Program-made: the position numbers and the translations under genes | DNA from: Acidobacteriota bacterium | GTDB lineage: Bacteria > Acidobacteriota > Blastocatellia > Pyrinomonadales > Pyrinomonadaceae | Length of the DNA stretch: 6,765 bases | Assembly: GCA_005790265.1 (NCBI GenBank) | Contig: SXVE01000247.1 | Span: 1 to 6,765, forward strand | Reading direction: 5' to 3' | The notes under the pieces: model-generated | Databases searched by the model: none | What the model was told of the DNA's origin: nothing | What the model saw: the letters and a program-made list of their open reading frames with translations, nothing else | Shown: piece after piece, positions 1 to 5,499 of the stretch | Position numbering within the stretch: position 1 is the stretch's first letter | How the letters are laid out: the number at the start of each line of letters is the position of its first letter

Positions 1-54
1 AGGAAACGCTTTTTACCTTTACTTAATAACTGGCAAGCAATCTTCTTTTTTAAA

Positions 55-75
55 TCGCAATTCGTAATTCGTAAT
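55..75. repeat. Short heptamer repeat, three copies, past the arsS stop
   Basis: TCGCAAT (55-61), TCGTAAT (62-68) and TCGTAAT (69-75) are three abutting 7-bp copies, the first with one mismatch, lying just after the arsS stop. Such small AT-rich heptamer repeats resemble the short tandem repeats found between genes in some bacteria, but whether this one recurs in the genome cannot be seen here. The rest of 1-54 shows no gene or terminator that I can support. Confidence 0.6.
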
Positions 76-79
76 TGAT

Positions 80-1075
80 TCAAACCATCGCGCCGCCGCA
101 CGACGAGCCGCTTCCGGCGGTGCAGCCGAAACAGTGATTTGCCGTTGCGATTTGGCGTCGTTTTAATTTTTCAAAGTCGAAATCGAAAATCGTCGGCGGC
201 AAGTCGGCGGCGATTCCGAGTTCGAGCATTTGATTAAAATCGCAGTCGTACAAATTTCCGCGCCAGTCAACGCTGATTAAATTGCGGCACATCAAATTGT
301 CAATCGTCGCCGGATTAAACGCGCTTACCAGCTTCTGCATATATTTTTCTTCGTTGTTCGAGCGCCGCAGCCAATCGAGAAAACGCGCAATCGGCACGTT
401 CGTTATCGTAAAAAGATTGTTAAAAACAACGTCGAAACGCGACTTCAATTCGCGTTTGAAATCCGTCTCAATCGCCGTTTGTGCGGGCGGCAAAAATGCG
501 CCGACCGGATTGTAAACCAAATTCAAAACCAACTTTTCAGCAGCGCCGTAACCGACCGCGTTTAATTTTTTGAGCGCCGCGATTGATTTGTCAAAAACTC
601 CGATTCCGCGCTGCGCGTCGGTTTGCGTCGCCATAAAATACGGAAGCGAAGAGACGACTTCGACTTCGTTTGCCGCAAAAAATTCCGGCAAATCCGCTTG
701 ATTTTCCTCGAACATCACCGTCAGATTGTGGCGCACGATAATTTTTGTATTCAGCTTTCGCGCTTCAATAACAAAATAACGAAAATCGGGAATCATTTCC
801 GGCGCGCCGCCCGTAATATCCAAAATCGGAATCTTATAATCGCGCAAAACTTTCAGACAAGCATCTACAACGGCGCGCGGCATAATTTCCGTCCGTTTCG
901 GCGACGCGTCAACGTGACAATGTTTGCAAGCCTGATTGCACAATTTACCGACATTGACCTGCAAAGTTTCAATCGTTCCGGCAAACAATTCCGCGCCGAT
1001 TTTCTCATCAAAATCAATCGCCGAATTTGGTAAAGCGGGTTTTCCGTTTCTTTGAATCTGAACTGCTGTCTGCAT
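80..1075 (-). CDS. arsS: Radical SAM/Cys-rich arsenosugar biosynthesis enzyme ArsS
   Basis: This 331-residue protein is a radical SAM enzyme. Family knowledge says ArsS transfers a 5'-deoxyadenosyl group to dimethylarsenite, the committed step to arsenosugars. Seen directly: the [4Fe-4S] motif CxxxCxxC at C46, C50 and C53 (LCNQACKHCHVD), a GG-type SAM-binding segment at 87-93 (DITGGAPE), and a Cys-rich C-terminal half of the DUF3641 type with C263, C278, C315, C318 and C326. The C-terminal motif HCFGCTAGSGSSCGG is typical of the family. Some relatives are selenoproteins, but all these positions are ordinary Cys here. It is the last gene of the operon, starting 6 nt after the NTF2-like stop. 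No clear Shine-Dalgarno site precedes the ATG, so translation is probably coupled. The stop is TGA at 80-82. Length is near the family norm and the gene looks intact. Confidence 0.93.
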   Translation of the reverse strand: MQTAVQIQRNGKPALPNSAIDFDEKIGAELFAGTIETLQVNVGKLCNQACKHCHVDASPKRTEIMPRAVVDACLKVLRDYKIPILDITGGAPEMIPDFRYFVIEARKLNTKIIVRHNLTVMFEENQADLPEFFAANEVEVVSSLPYFMATQTDAQRGIGVFDKSIAALKKLNAVGYGAAEKLVLNLVYNPVGAFLPPAQTAIETDFKRELKSRFDVVFNNLFTITNVPIARFLDWLRRSNNEEKYMQKLVSAFNPATIDNLMCRNLISVDWRGNLYDCDFNQMLELGIAADLPPTIFDFDFEKLKRRQIATANHCFGCTAGSGSSCGGAMV

Positions 1076-1081
1076 AGTTTT

Positions 1082-1465
1082 TCAGCTAATGTCCTGAATT
1101 TCGCTGATTTTCGAGTCGGTGAAATAAAAAATTGATTTTCCGTCGAGCTTGATTTCGTCGCCTGCTTTGATTCCGTTCGGCAAATCGGCGGCGAATTTTC
1201 CGCGATAATTTATACTGACTTCGCAAGCTTCGCCGTCAAAACTAATTTTTTCAATTTTCTGTTCTCTTTCGGAAAACATTCTTGCCGCTTGTCGCACCTG
1301 CTCGCCAAAAGCGCCGATGCCTTTAAGTTCGAGCGTCGTTTCGCCGTTTGAAAGGTTTTTGAAAATTATTTCGTCGCTCAAATCAACCAGCATTTTTTCA
1401 ACGTCAAAGTCGTTGTAAGCGCGAATGTAATTTTGCACCAGATTATTCTTTTCCGTTTCGTTCAT
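1082..1465 (-). CDS. NTF2/SnoaL-like small protein in the arsenosugar operon
   Basis: This 127-residue protein has the layout of the NTF2-like (SnoaL/ketosteroid isomerase-like) alpha+beta barrel. It has an N-terminal helix with the usual YIRAYNDFDVEKML-type start (residues 13-26), a 'DEIIFKN' strand (31-37), a middle helix (52-67), and a run of beta strands to the C-terminus (SIFYFTDSKISEIQDI). There is no signal peptide or membrane segment, so it should be cytoplasmic. The fold fits an enzyme or small-molecule binder, but I see no residue pattern that names a substrate. It has one Cys (C81) and so no obvious arsenic-thiol site. It begins 13 nt after the peroxidase-like stop and ends 6 nt before arsS, so it is cotranscribed with both. 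A role in the arsenosugar pathway, such as handling the deoxyadenosyl or ribosyl arsenical, is inference only. Confidence 0.8.
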   Translation of the reverse strand: MNETEKNNLVQNYIRAYNDFDVEKMLVDLSDEIIFKNLSNGETTLELKGIGAFGEQVRQAARMFSEREQKIEKISFDGEACEVSINYRGKFAADLPNGIKAGDEIKLDGKSIFYFTDSKISEIQDIS

Positions 1466-1478
1466 TTTCTACATTCAT

Positions 1479-1808
1479 TTACATCGAAACCTTGTCGTGC
1501 GCGTTGTGCGATTGAATGCCGTGAATCAGGCTCGCGCCGCCGCGAATCGCCGACGCCAAATGCATCGCTTCGGTCATCTGTTCCATATTCGAGCCGTTTT
1601 CCAAACTCGAATTCGTAAACGCTTCGATGCAGTAAGGACATTGCACCGTCACCGCAACCGCCAAACCGATCAGCGCTTTTTCGCGTTTCGTCAGCGCGCC
1701 TTCTTCCTGACACGCCTGATACCACGCCAAGAATTTCTCAAAAAGTTCCGGTTTATACTTGGCGATCTCGCCGAATCTGCCGAGGTCTTCTTCATTGTAA
1801 TAATGCAT
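1479..1808 (-). CDS. Arsenosugar biosynthesis-associated peroxidase-like protein (CMD/AhpD fold)
   Basis: This 109-residue protein belongs to the carboxymuconolactone decarboxylase/AhpD-like superfamily, matching the subfamily annotated as the peroxidase-like partner of ArsS. Seen: the CxxC motif C57-P-Y-C60 in VQCPYCIEAFTN, preceded by the KREKALIGLAVAV helix (41-53), then the EAMHLASAIRGGASLIHG helix (80-97) usual in the fold. Relatives can carry selenocysteine in the CxxC; here both are Cys. The His that follows the CxxC in AhpD (CxxCxxxH) is replaced by Phe (F64), so a classical AhpD proton relay is not expected. It probably does thiol-disulfide chemistry, perhaps reducing or protecting trivalent arsenicals, but its reaction is not established. 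It starts 5 nt after the DinB-like stop with no Shine-Dalgarno site, which suggests translational coupling. An overlapping 87-residue reading frame on the same strand is a shadow. Confidence 0.9.
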   Translation of the reverse strand: MHYYNEEDLGRFGEIAKYKPELFEKFLAWYQACQEEGALTKREKALIGLAVAVTVQCPYCIEAFTNSSLENGSNMEQMTEAMHLASAIRGGASLIHGIQSHNAHDKVSM

Positions 1809-1813
1809 AAATT

Positions 1814-2308
1814 TTAACTTTGAAATTTCAGCAAAAATTTCTCAACTTGCCGCCGGTGACGCAAAATATGCAGAACGGCGTGTTCGAGCAGTTGTTCGAG
1901 ATTTTCGGAAAAATCGTCCTTTCTTTCGATAACGAATTTGTCTAAATCTTCGTAACTCAGTTCCCAGAGTCCGTCGAGCGTTTTTTCGGTGTAAGCCAAA
2001 ACTTTATCAATTTCCGCAGCGATTTCCGCTTGCGAAATCTGCGGTCGCGCGTCGCCGAGCGGTTCAAACGGCATCGAGATTTTTCCGCGAACCGAATTGG
2101 CGTAACTGTAACCGGCGTGAACGACGTGATTCATTATCGTTTGAATCGAACGGCAATCAGCATCATTCGTTTCGGCGTCGGCGATGCGCGTATAATCTTC
2201 TTCGTTGACCGTTTCGACAAGGTTTTTCAGTTCGATGGCGGCACGTTCGTATTCGTCCATCAACGCGCCGATTGCGCCTTTGCGATAATCTTCTAAAGTT
2301 TTTTTCAT
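1814..2308 (-). CDS. DinB/YfiT-like four-helix-bundle protein
   Basis: This protein has 164 residues from the ATG at 2306-2308, which overlaps the arsM stop as TGATG. A start 9 codons further upstream is possible (MRRRRKLLL...) but would run into the arsM end, so I prefer the internal Met (MKKTLEDYRKG). It is mostly helical, with DinB-superfamily features: an HVVHAG segment in the second helix (H61, H64) and a final helix with H143, H147 and H151 in an HxxxHxxxH pattern (HAVLHILRH), enough for the usual three-His metal site. DinB-like proteins include thiol (bacillithiol or mycothiol) transferases and metal-dependent hydrolases. No substrate can be named here. Lying between arsM and the peroxidase-like gene, it may act on a thiol-arsenic intermediate, which is inference. 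It is soluble, with no signal peptide. Confidence 0.82.
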   Translation of the reverse strand: MKKTLEDYRKGAIGALMDEYERAAIELKNLVETVNEEDYTRIADAETNDADCRSIQTIMNHVVHAGYSYANSVRGKISMPFEPLGDARPQISQAEIAAEIDKVLAYTEKTLDGLWELSYEDLDKFVIERKDDFSENLEQLLEHAVLHILRHRRQVEKFLLKFQS

Positions 2309-3468
2309 CAGCAACAATTTCCTCCTTCGCCGCACGTTTCGCCGGTTAAATCGGTTAAATTATATTCCAAACCTTTGGTTTCGCGCGGATTTCGTTTCGC
2401 TGTTCGTTTGCAGTCGAATTCTTTCGCGTCTTCTAAATTAATCGTTTCGCGCGGTTCGATTAAAATCATCTGCGACGCATACGGTTCTTTAGAATAAATC
2501 TGAAAAGTTTTGTCGCAAACCGCCATTCGCTGACCGCGTTCGAGCGCGTGTCCGTCATCGTCGAGAACTTTTTTCCACGGACCTTTGTAAATTACGGCTT
2601 GGTTGCGCTCGTAACACGCGCCCTGTTTGCCTTTGTAAGCCGTTACCGTCACTGAACGAAACTCGATTCCTTCAACGACGCGCCACGGTTTTTCGTCGCG
2701 TTTGACGATTTCAACCGCATAAAATCCGGCGCGTTCAAACGCTTCTAAAAATAAATCTTCACGAAACGCGCCGGAAATACAGCCCGACCAAAGTTCGGCA
2801 TTGTTTTGCAGATGCGCGGGAACGTCTTCGTCGGCAACAATATCGGAAATCGCCACGCGCCCGCCGCGTTTTAAGACGCGAAACATTTCGCTGAACATTT
2901 GCTCTTTGTCTTCGGGTTTGACGAGATTTAAAACGCAGTTCGATAAAATAACGTCAACCGAATCGTCGGCGATCAGCGGATTTTCAATTTTCGATTGAGC
3001 GGCGAAATTTTCGTACGCGAAAAAATCGTCCGCCGTTTGAATCGGATTTTTCGCCAAATATTCGTCCGCCAAACTCAAATTTAATTTCAAATCCTGAATT
3101 TTGCCGTAGCGAAATTCCGTGTTCGCGTAACCGATTTTCGCCGCCATTTCATCTCGGTATTTATTGGCGAGCGCGAGCATTTCCGTATTCGTGTCAACGC
3201 CGATGACTTTGCCGCTTGCTCCGACAATCTGCGCCGCAATGTAACAAATTTTGCCGCCGCCCGAACCCAAATCCAAAACCGTTTCGCCCGCCTTCACAAA
3301 TTGTGACGGATCGCCGCAGCCGTAATCGCGCTCGATAATCTCGCTCGGCAAAATCTTCAAAAACTGCGGATCGTATTCGACCGGACAACACAGTGCCGCT
3401 TCTTTCATCTGCGACGCCGCGCCGTATCTTTCTCTGACGGCGTTTTCAATATTTAATTCGTATTTCAT
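2308..3468 (-). CDS. arsM: Arsenite S-adenosylmethionine methyltransferase, arsenosugar-cluster type
   Basis: This 386-residue Rossmann methyltransferase should methylate As(III) with SAM, giving the dimethylarsenic used by ArsS. SAM-binding motif I is VLDLGSGGGK (64-73), with the acidic end of strand 2 at VIGVD (88-92). Arsenic-binding cysteines are placed as in ArsM: C51 in DYGCGDP, C178 in SNCVLNL and C230 in SGCISGA, matching C72, C174 and C224 of the Cyanidioschyzon enzyme. C27 and C28 (ALCCPVEYD) are extra. The insert at about 125-165 and the C-terminal domain (about 280-386, ACYERNQAVIY... FDCKRTAKRNPRETKG) fit the long subfamily found beside arsS. The tail ends in a Cys-rich GETCGEGGNCC segment. 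First gene of the operon; no Shine-Dalgarno before the ATG. It is intact and of expected length for the long type. Confidence 0.92.
   Translation of the reverse strand: MKYELNIENAVRERYGAASQMKEAALCCPVEYDPQFLKILPSEIIERDYGCGDPSQFVKAGETVLDLGSGGGKICYIAAQIVGASGKVIGVDTNTEMLALANKYRDEMAAKIGYANTEFRYGKIQDLKLNLSLADEYLAKNPIQTADDFFAYENFAAQSKIENPLIADDSVDVILSNCVLNLVKPEDKEQMFSEMFRVLKRGGRVAISDIVADEDVPAHLQNNAELWSGCISGAFREDLFLEAFERAGFYAVEIVKRDEKPWRVVEGIEFRSVTVTAYKGKQGACYERNQAVIYKGPWKKVLDDDGHALERGQRMAVCDKTFQIYSKEPYASQMILIEPRETINLEDAKEFDCKRTAKRNPRETKGLEYNLTDLTGETCGEGGNCC
2321..2328 (-). promoter_or_regulatory. Shine-Dalgarno site for the DinB-like gene inside the arsM 3' end
   Basis: GAAGGAGG on the minus strand lies 12 nt before the ATG of the DinB-like gene (2306-2308) and encodes the Gly-Glu-Gly-Gly end of ArsM. 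It is the only near-consensus Shine-Dalgarno site I see among the operon's starts and supports the internal ATG as the start. The spacing is longer than the usual 5-9 nt, so the TGATG overlap with the arsM stop may contribute more by coupling. Confidence 0.55.
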
Positions 3469-3549
3469 AAAATTAAAAAATTTGGTTATAAAATGCGGTG
3501 TGAGATTTTAGTGACGCAAAAGGATTTTTTCGGCTAAAATTTATTTCTG
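3469..3549. promoter_or_regulatory. Divergent promoter region, arsM operon and DUF2064 gene
   Basis: This 81-bp, AT-rich gap separates the arsM operon (minus) from the DUF2064 gene (plus), so it must hold promoters for both unless one is leaderless. A palindromic TTATAA at 3486-3491 gives a -10-like hexamer on each strand: TATAAA (3487-3492, plus) and TATAAC (minus, 3490 to 3485), each five of six to consensus. The plus box has TTCATA 17 bp upstream (3464-3469); no convincing -35 exists for the minus box. A perfect 7-bp inverted repeat, ATTTTAG (3505-3511) and CTAAAAT (3534-3540), lies before the plus start. No ArsR-like operator was recognised. Assignments are by eye only. Confidence 0.35.
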
Positions 3550-4212
3550 ATGAACCGCGTAATTATTGTTATGGCGAAAGTTCCGATCCCCGGAACGGTA
3601 AAAACACGACTTCAGCCGCATCTCTCGTCCGATCAATGCGCGGCGCTTGCCAAAGCGTTTTTGCTTGATGCGATCACGAAATCGAAAACGGTCTGCCAAA
3701 ATGTGATTTTAGCATATTCGCCGCCCGAAAAAATAAACGTTCTGCGCGAGTTTCTGCCTGCGCGAAACGTTTTAATCGAGCAGACAGGCGGCGATTTGGG
3801 TCAGCGAATGTGCAACGCTTTTCAATTCGCATTTGCGCAGAATCCGGATTCAGTTGTTTTGATCGGCACCGACAGTCCGACTTTTCACGCCGAATTTATC
3901 GAATCGGCGTTTGATTTTTTAGAGTCGAAAATTGATGTCGTGCTCGGGAAAACGGCTGACGGCGGATTTTATTTGATCGGTTTGAAAACTTTGCACGAAA
4001 AGATTTTCGAGCGAGTGTCGTGGAGCACGGCGGCAACTTTTGCGCAAACCGCCGCCAATATTTCTCGATTGAATTTGCGTTTGCGCCAAATTCCCGATTG
4101 GTATGATGTTGATGAACCCGCAGATTTAGCGCGGCTCGAACGTGAATTTTCGATCAGCGCCGCCGCTCGAAAAACTGCGGCTCAAACCTATCTTTTATTA
4201 AGGAAAAGTTGA
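3550..4212 (+). CDS. DUF2064 'arsenosugar biosynthesis glycosyltransferase' (TIGR04282-like)
   Basis: This 220-residue GT-A-fold protein resembles nucleotidyl-sugar transferases and is of the type annotated as an arsenosugar glycosyltransferase. Seen in order: KVPIPGTVKTRL (10-21, the nucleotide-binding loop), GGDLGQRM (80-87), GTDSP (106-110), DGGFYLIG (137-144), VSWST (156-160) and DWYDVDEPADL (183-193). The gene is divergent from the arsM-arsS operon and is the only plus-strand gene. This placement fits the cluster, but its donor and acceptor are unproven; the name rests on recurrent neighbourhood with arsS. The start ATG at 3550-3552 has no Shine-Dalgarno site upstream. The gene ends with TGA at 4210-4212 and converges on the GT4 gene 57 bp away. 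It is cytoplasmic, full length and intact. Confidence 0.9.
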   Translation: MNRVIIVMAKVPIPGTVKTRLQPHLSSDQCAALAKAFLLDAITKSKTVCQNVILAYSPPEKINVLREFLPARNVLIEQTGGDLGQRMCNAFQFAFAQNPDSVVLIGTDSPTFHAEFIESAFDFLESKIDVVLGKTADGGFYLIGLKTLHEKIFERVSWSTAATFAQTAANISRLNLRLRQIPDWYDVDEPADLARLEREFSISAAARKTAAQTYLLLRKS

Positions 4213-4269
4213 ATAAATGCAGAACATTGACATTTTTTGAGTGAGCAATTTGCAGCGAAAAATCTGAAA

Positions 4270-5385
4270 TTACGATTGATTCGTCAAAAGCGTGTTGCGG
4301 TAAACTTTTTCGGTTTCGTCAATCATTTTTTCCAAACTGAATTTTCGTGTCGCTGACGATTGAGCGTTTGCGCCCAGATTTTCGCGCTTTTTTTGATCGG
4401 ACAAAAGTTCAGCAACGGCTTCCGCGAGTTTTAACGGCTCATCAATCGGTACGAGTTTTCCCGTGAAATTATTTTGCAAAAGCTCGTTTGCTCCATCAGT
4501 TTCGGCGGCGACGATTGCCGTGCCGCTCGCCATCGCTTCTAAAATCGCTAAACCGAAACTCTCCGAATGCGACGGCGAAACGAAAACGTCCATCGCTGCC
4601 AATAACGGCGCCGTATCTTCAACCCAATCGAGAAACAAAAAATTTTTATCAAGACGAAAAATTTTGACTAAACGCTTTAGTTCTTGGCGAAATTCTTTTT
4701 TGAACGAATGATCTTCACCGACAATGACAAATCGCGCGTCGGGAAACTTTTCGTAAATTATTTTTGCGGCGAGAACAAAATCGCGCTGACCTTTCAAGAT
4801 TTTCAATTCGCCAATCGTTCCGACGATTAGCGCGTCAAAAGGAATATCGTGCAGAAACCGAAATTCTTCGCCGAGCCGGCGCTTACTCTCGTCGCTTTGA
4901 TTTTCAATGAAGATGCCGTTGGCAATCAGCGCGATTTTATTTTTCGGAAACAAACTTTGCAGATTTTTTTCGACCGCCGATGAAACCGCGACGGCTTTTG
5001 CCAAGTTGCTGAGCGCGAATTTGTAAAAAGGTTTCATCGGAAAAAGCACGTGCCGCGTCAAAATAAACTTGGCGTTTTTCGACAACCGGCAAGCGAGACT
5101 TGCCGGAATATAATCGCGCGCAACGTGAGCGTGGACGATATCTATATTTTTTTCGTTGACGAATTCCGCGATTTTCTGTGCGCTCAAAACTCCGAAAGAA
5201 TTGCGCAGCGAAACGTGCAGAAAATTTTCATCCGGCAGAAAATCAAATCGTTTCTGCCAATCATTCGTCGGTCGCAACGCAACGAAAACATCGTGTCCGC
5301 GCTCGCTTAAACCGCGCGTCAAATCAATCAGATGCTTTTCGCCGCCGCCGTAATTTCTCGCCGATGAAATCTGCAAAATTTTCAC
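4270..5385 (-). CDS. GT-B family 4 glycosyltransferase
   Basis: This 371-residue protein has the N-terminal glycosyltransferase 4-like domain with the glycine-rich acceptor-side loop NYGGGEKHL (11-19), the IVHAHVARD segment (83-91), and a C-terminal GT4 domain with GTIGELKILKGQ (189-200). The EX7E signature E275-E283 (ESFGLAILE) is followed by EAMASGTAIVAAETDGANELL, which binds the donor phosphate region. It probably transfers a sugar from a nucleotide donor to a lipid-linked or surface-polysaccharide acceptor. I cannot name the sugar. The start is GTG at 5383-5385 because MKILQISSAR is the family's typical beginning. Shine-Dalgarno support is weak (GACGG just upstream). It sits between the arsenosugar cluster and the receptor and shares no operon with either. 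It could serve cell-surface glycan or lipid synthesis, or replace a missing cluster glycosyltransferase. Confidence 0.9.
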   Translation of the reverse strand: MKILQISSARNYGGGEKHLIDLTRGLSERGHDVFVALRPTNDWQKRFDFLPDENFLHVSLRNSFGVLSAQKIAEFVNEKNIDIVHAHVARDYIPASLACRLSKNAKFILTRHVLFPMKPFYKFALSNLAKAVAVSSAVEKNLQSLFPKNKIALIANGIFIENQSDESKRRLGEEFRFLHDIPFDALIVGTIGELKILKGQRDFVLAAKIIYEKFPDARFVIVGEDHSFKKEFRQELKRLVKIFRLDKNFLFLDWVEDTAPLLAAMDVFVSPSHSESFGLAILEAMASGTAIVAAETDGANELLQNNFTGKLVPIDEPLKLAEAVAELLSDQKKRENLGANAQSSATRKFSLEKMIDETEKVYRNTLLTNQS

Positions 5386-5423
5386 CCGTCAATCGTAAAT
5401 CACCAAACGATTATTAGCAAAAT

Positions 5424-5458
5424 AAAAAAAGGCGCGCTTTCATCAAAGAAAACGCGCC
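5424..5458 (-). terminator. Rho-independent terminator of the receptor gene
   Basis: Read on the minus strand, GGCGCG pairs with CGCGCC (5453-5458 with 5431-5436). The inner TTTTC/GAAAG extends the stem to 11 bp, with one G·T wobble, around a 6-nt loop (TTTGAT), and a run of seven T follows at 5430-5424. It lies 42 bp past the receptor stop, on the strand and side expected to end that transcript before the GT4 gene. Confidence 0.9.
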
Positions 5459-5464
5459 GTGAAG

Positions 5465-5487
5465 GTTTTTCCTCGGTGAGGAAAAAC
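5465..5487. repeat. Perfect 10-bp inverted repeat downstream of the receptor
   Basis: GTTTTTCCTC (5465-5474) and GAGGAAAAAC (5478-5487) are perfect inverted complements around a 3-nt loop (GGT). In the receptor transcript it forms a hairpin 12 bp after the stop codon and just before the strong terminator. There is no T-run beyond it on the minus strand, so it may be a stabilising 3' hairpin rather than a terminator. Confidence 0.8.
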
Positions 5488-5499
5488 TAAAATCAAATT

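Noticed and set aside
50..82. Selenocysteine readthrough of the arsS TGA stop
   Set aside because: Readthrough would add only about nine residues before TAA and the family's Cys motif is already complete with ordinary Cys. No SECIS-like hairpin was recognised.
623..1033. Plus-strand 136-residue reading frame opposite arsS
   Set aside because: It is Arg/Phe/Ile-rich and antisense to a strongly supported gene; an antisense shadow, as are the other plus-strand frames over the operon.
1462..1725. Minus-strand 87-residue reading frame overlapping the CPYC gene
   Set aside because: It is Arg/Asp-rich, lies inside the well-supported peroxidase-like gene in another frame and resembles no family; a shadow.
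2309..2335. Upstream start MRRRRKLLL for the DinB-like gene
   Set aside because: It would overlap the arsM coding end by nine more codons and add a basic stretch not typical of the fold. The TGATG ATG with an upstream GAAGGAGG fits better.
3469..3549. ArsR operator (ATCAA-N6-TTGAT type)
   Set aside because: No such motif is present in the gap; regulation by arsenic cannot be read from it.
4213..4269. Bidirectional terminator between the DUF2064 and GT4 genes
   Set aside because: A short T-run is present but no stable stem precedes it on either strand.
5386..5423. Promoter for GT4 (TTGCTA, 17 bp, TACGAT)
   Set aside because: Each box matches consensus at only four of six positions and the leader would be nearly absent, so it is not supported beyond chance.
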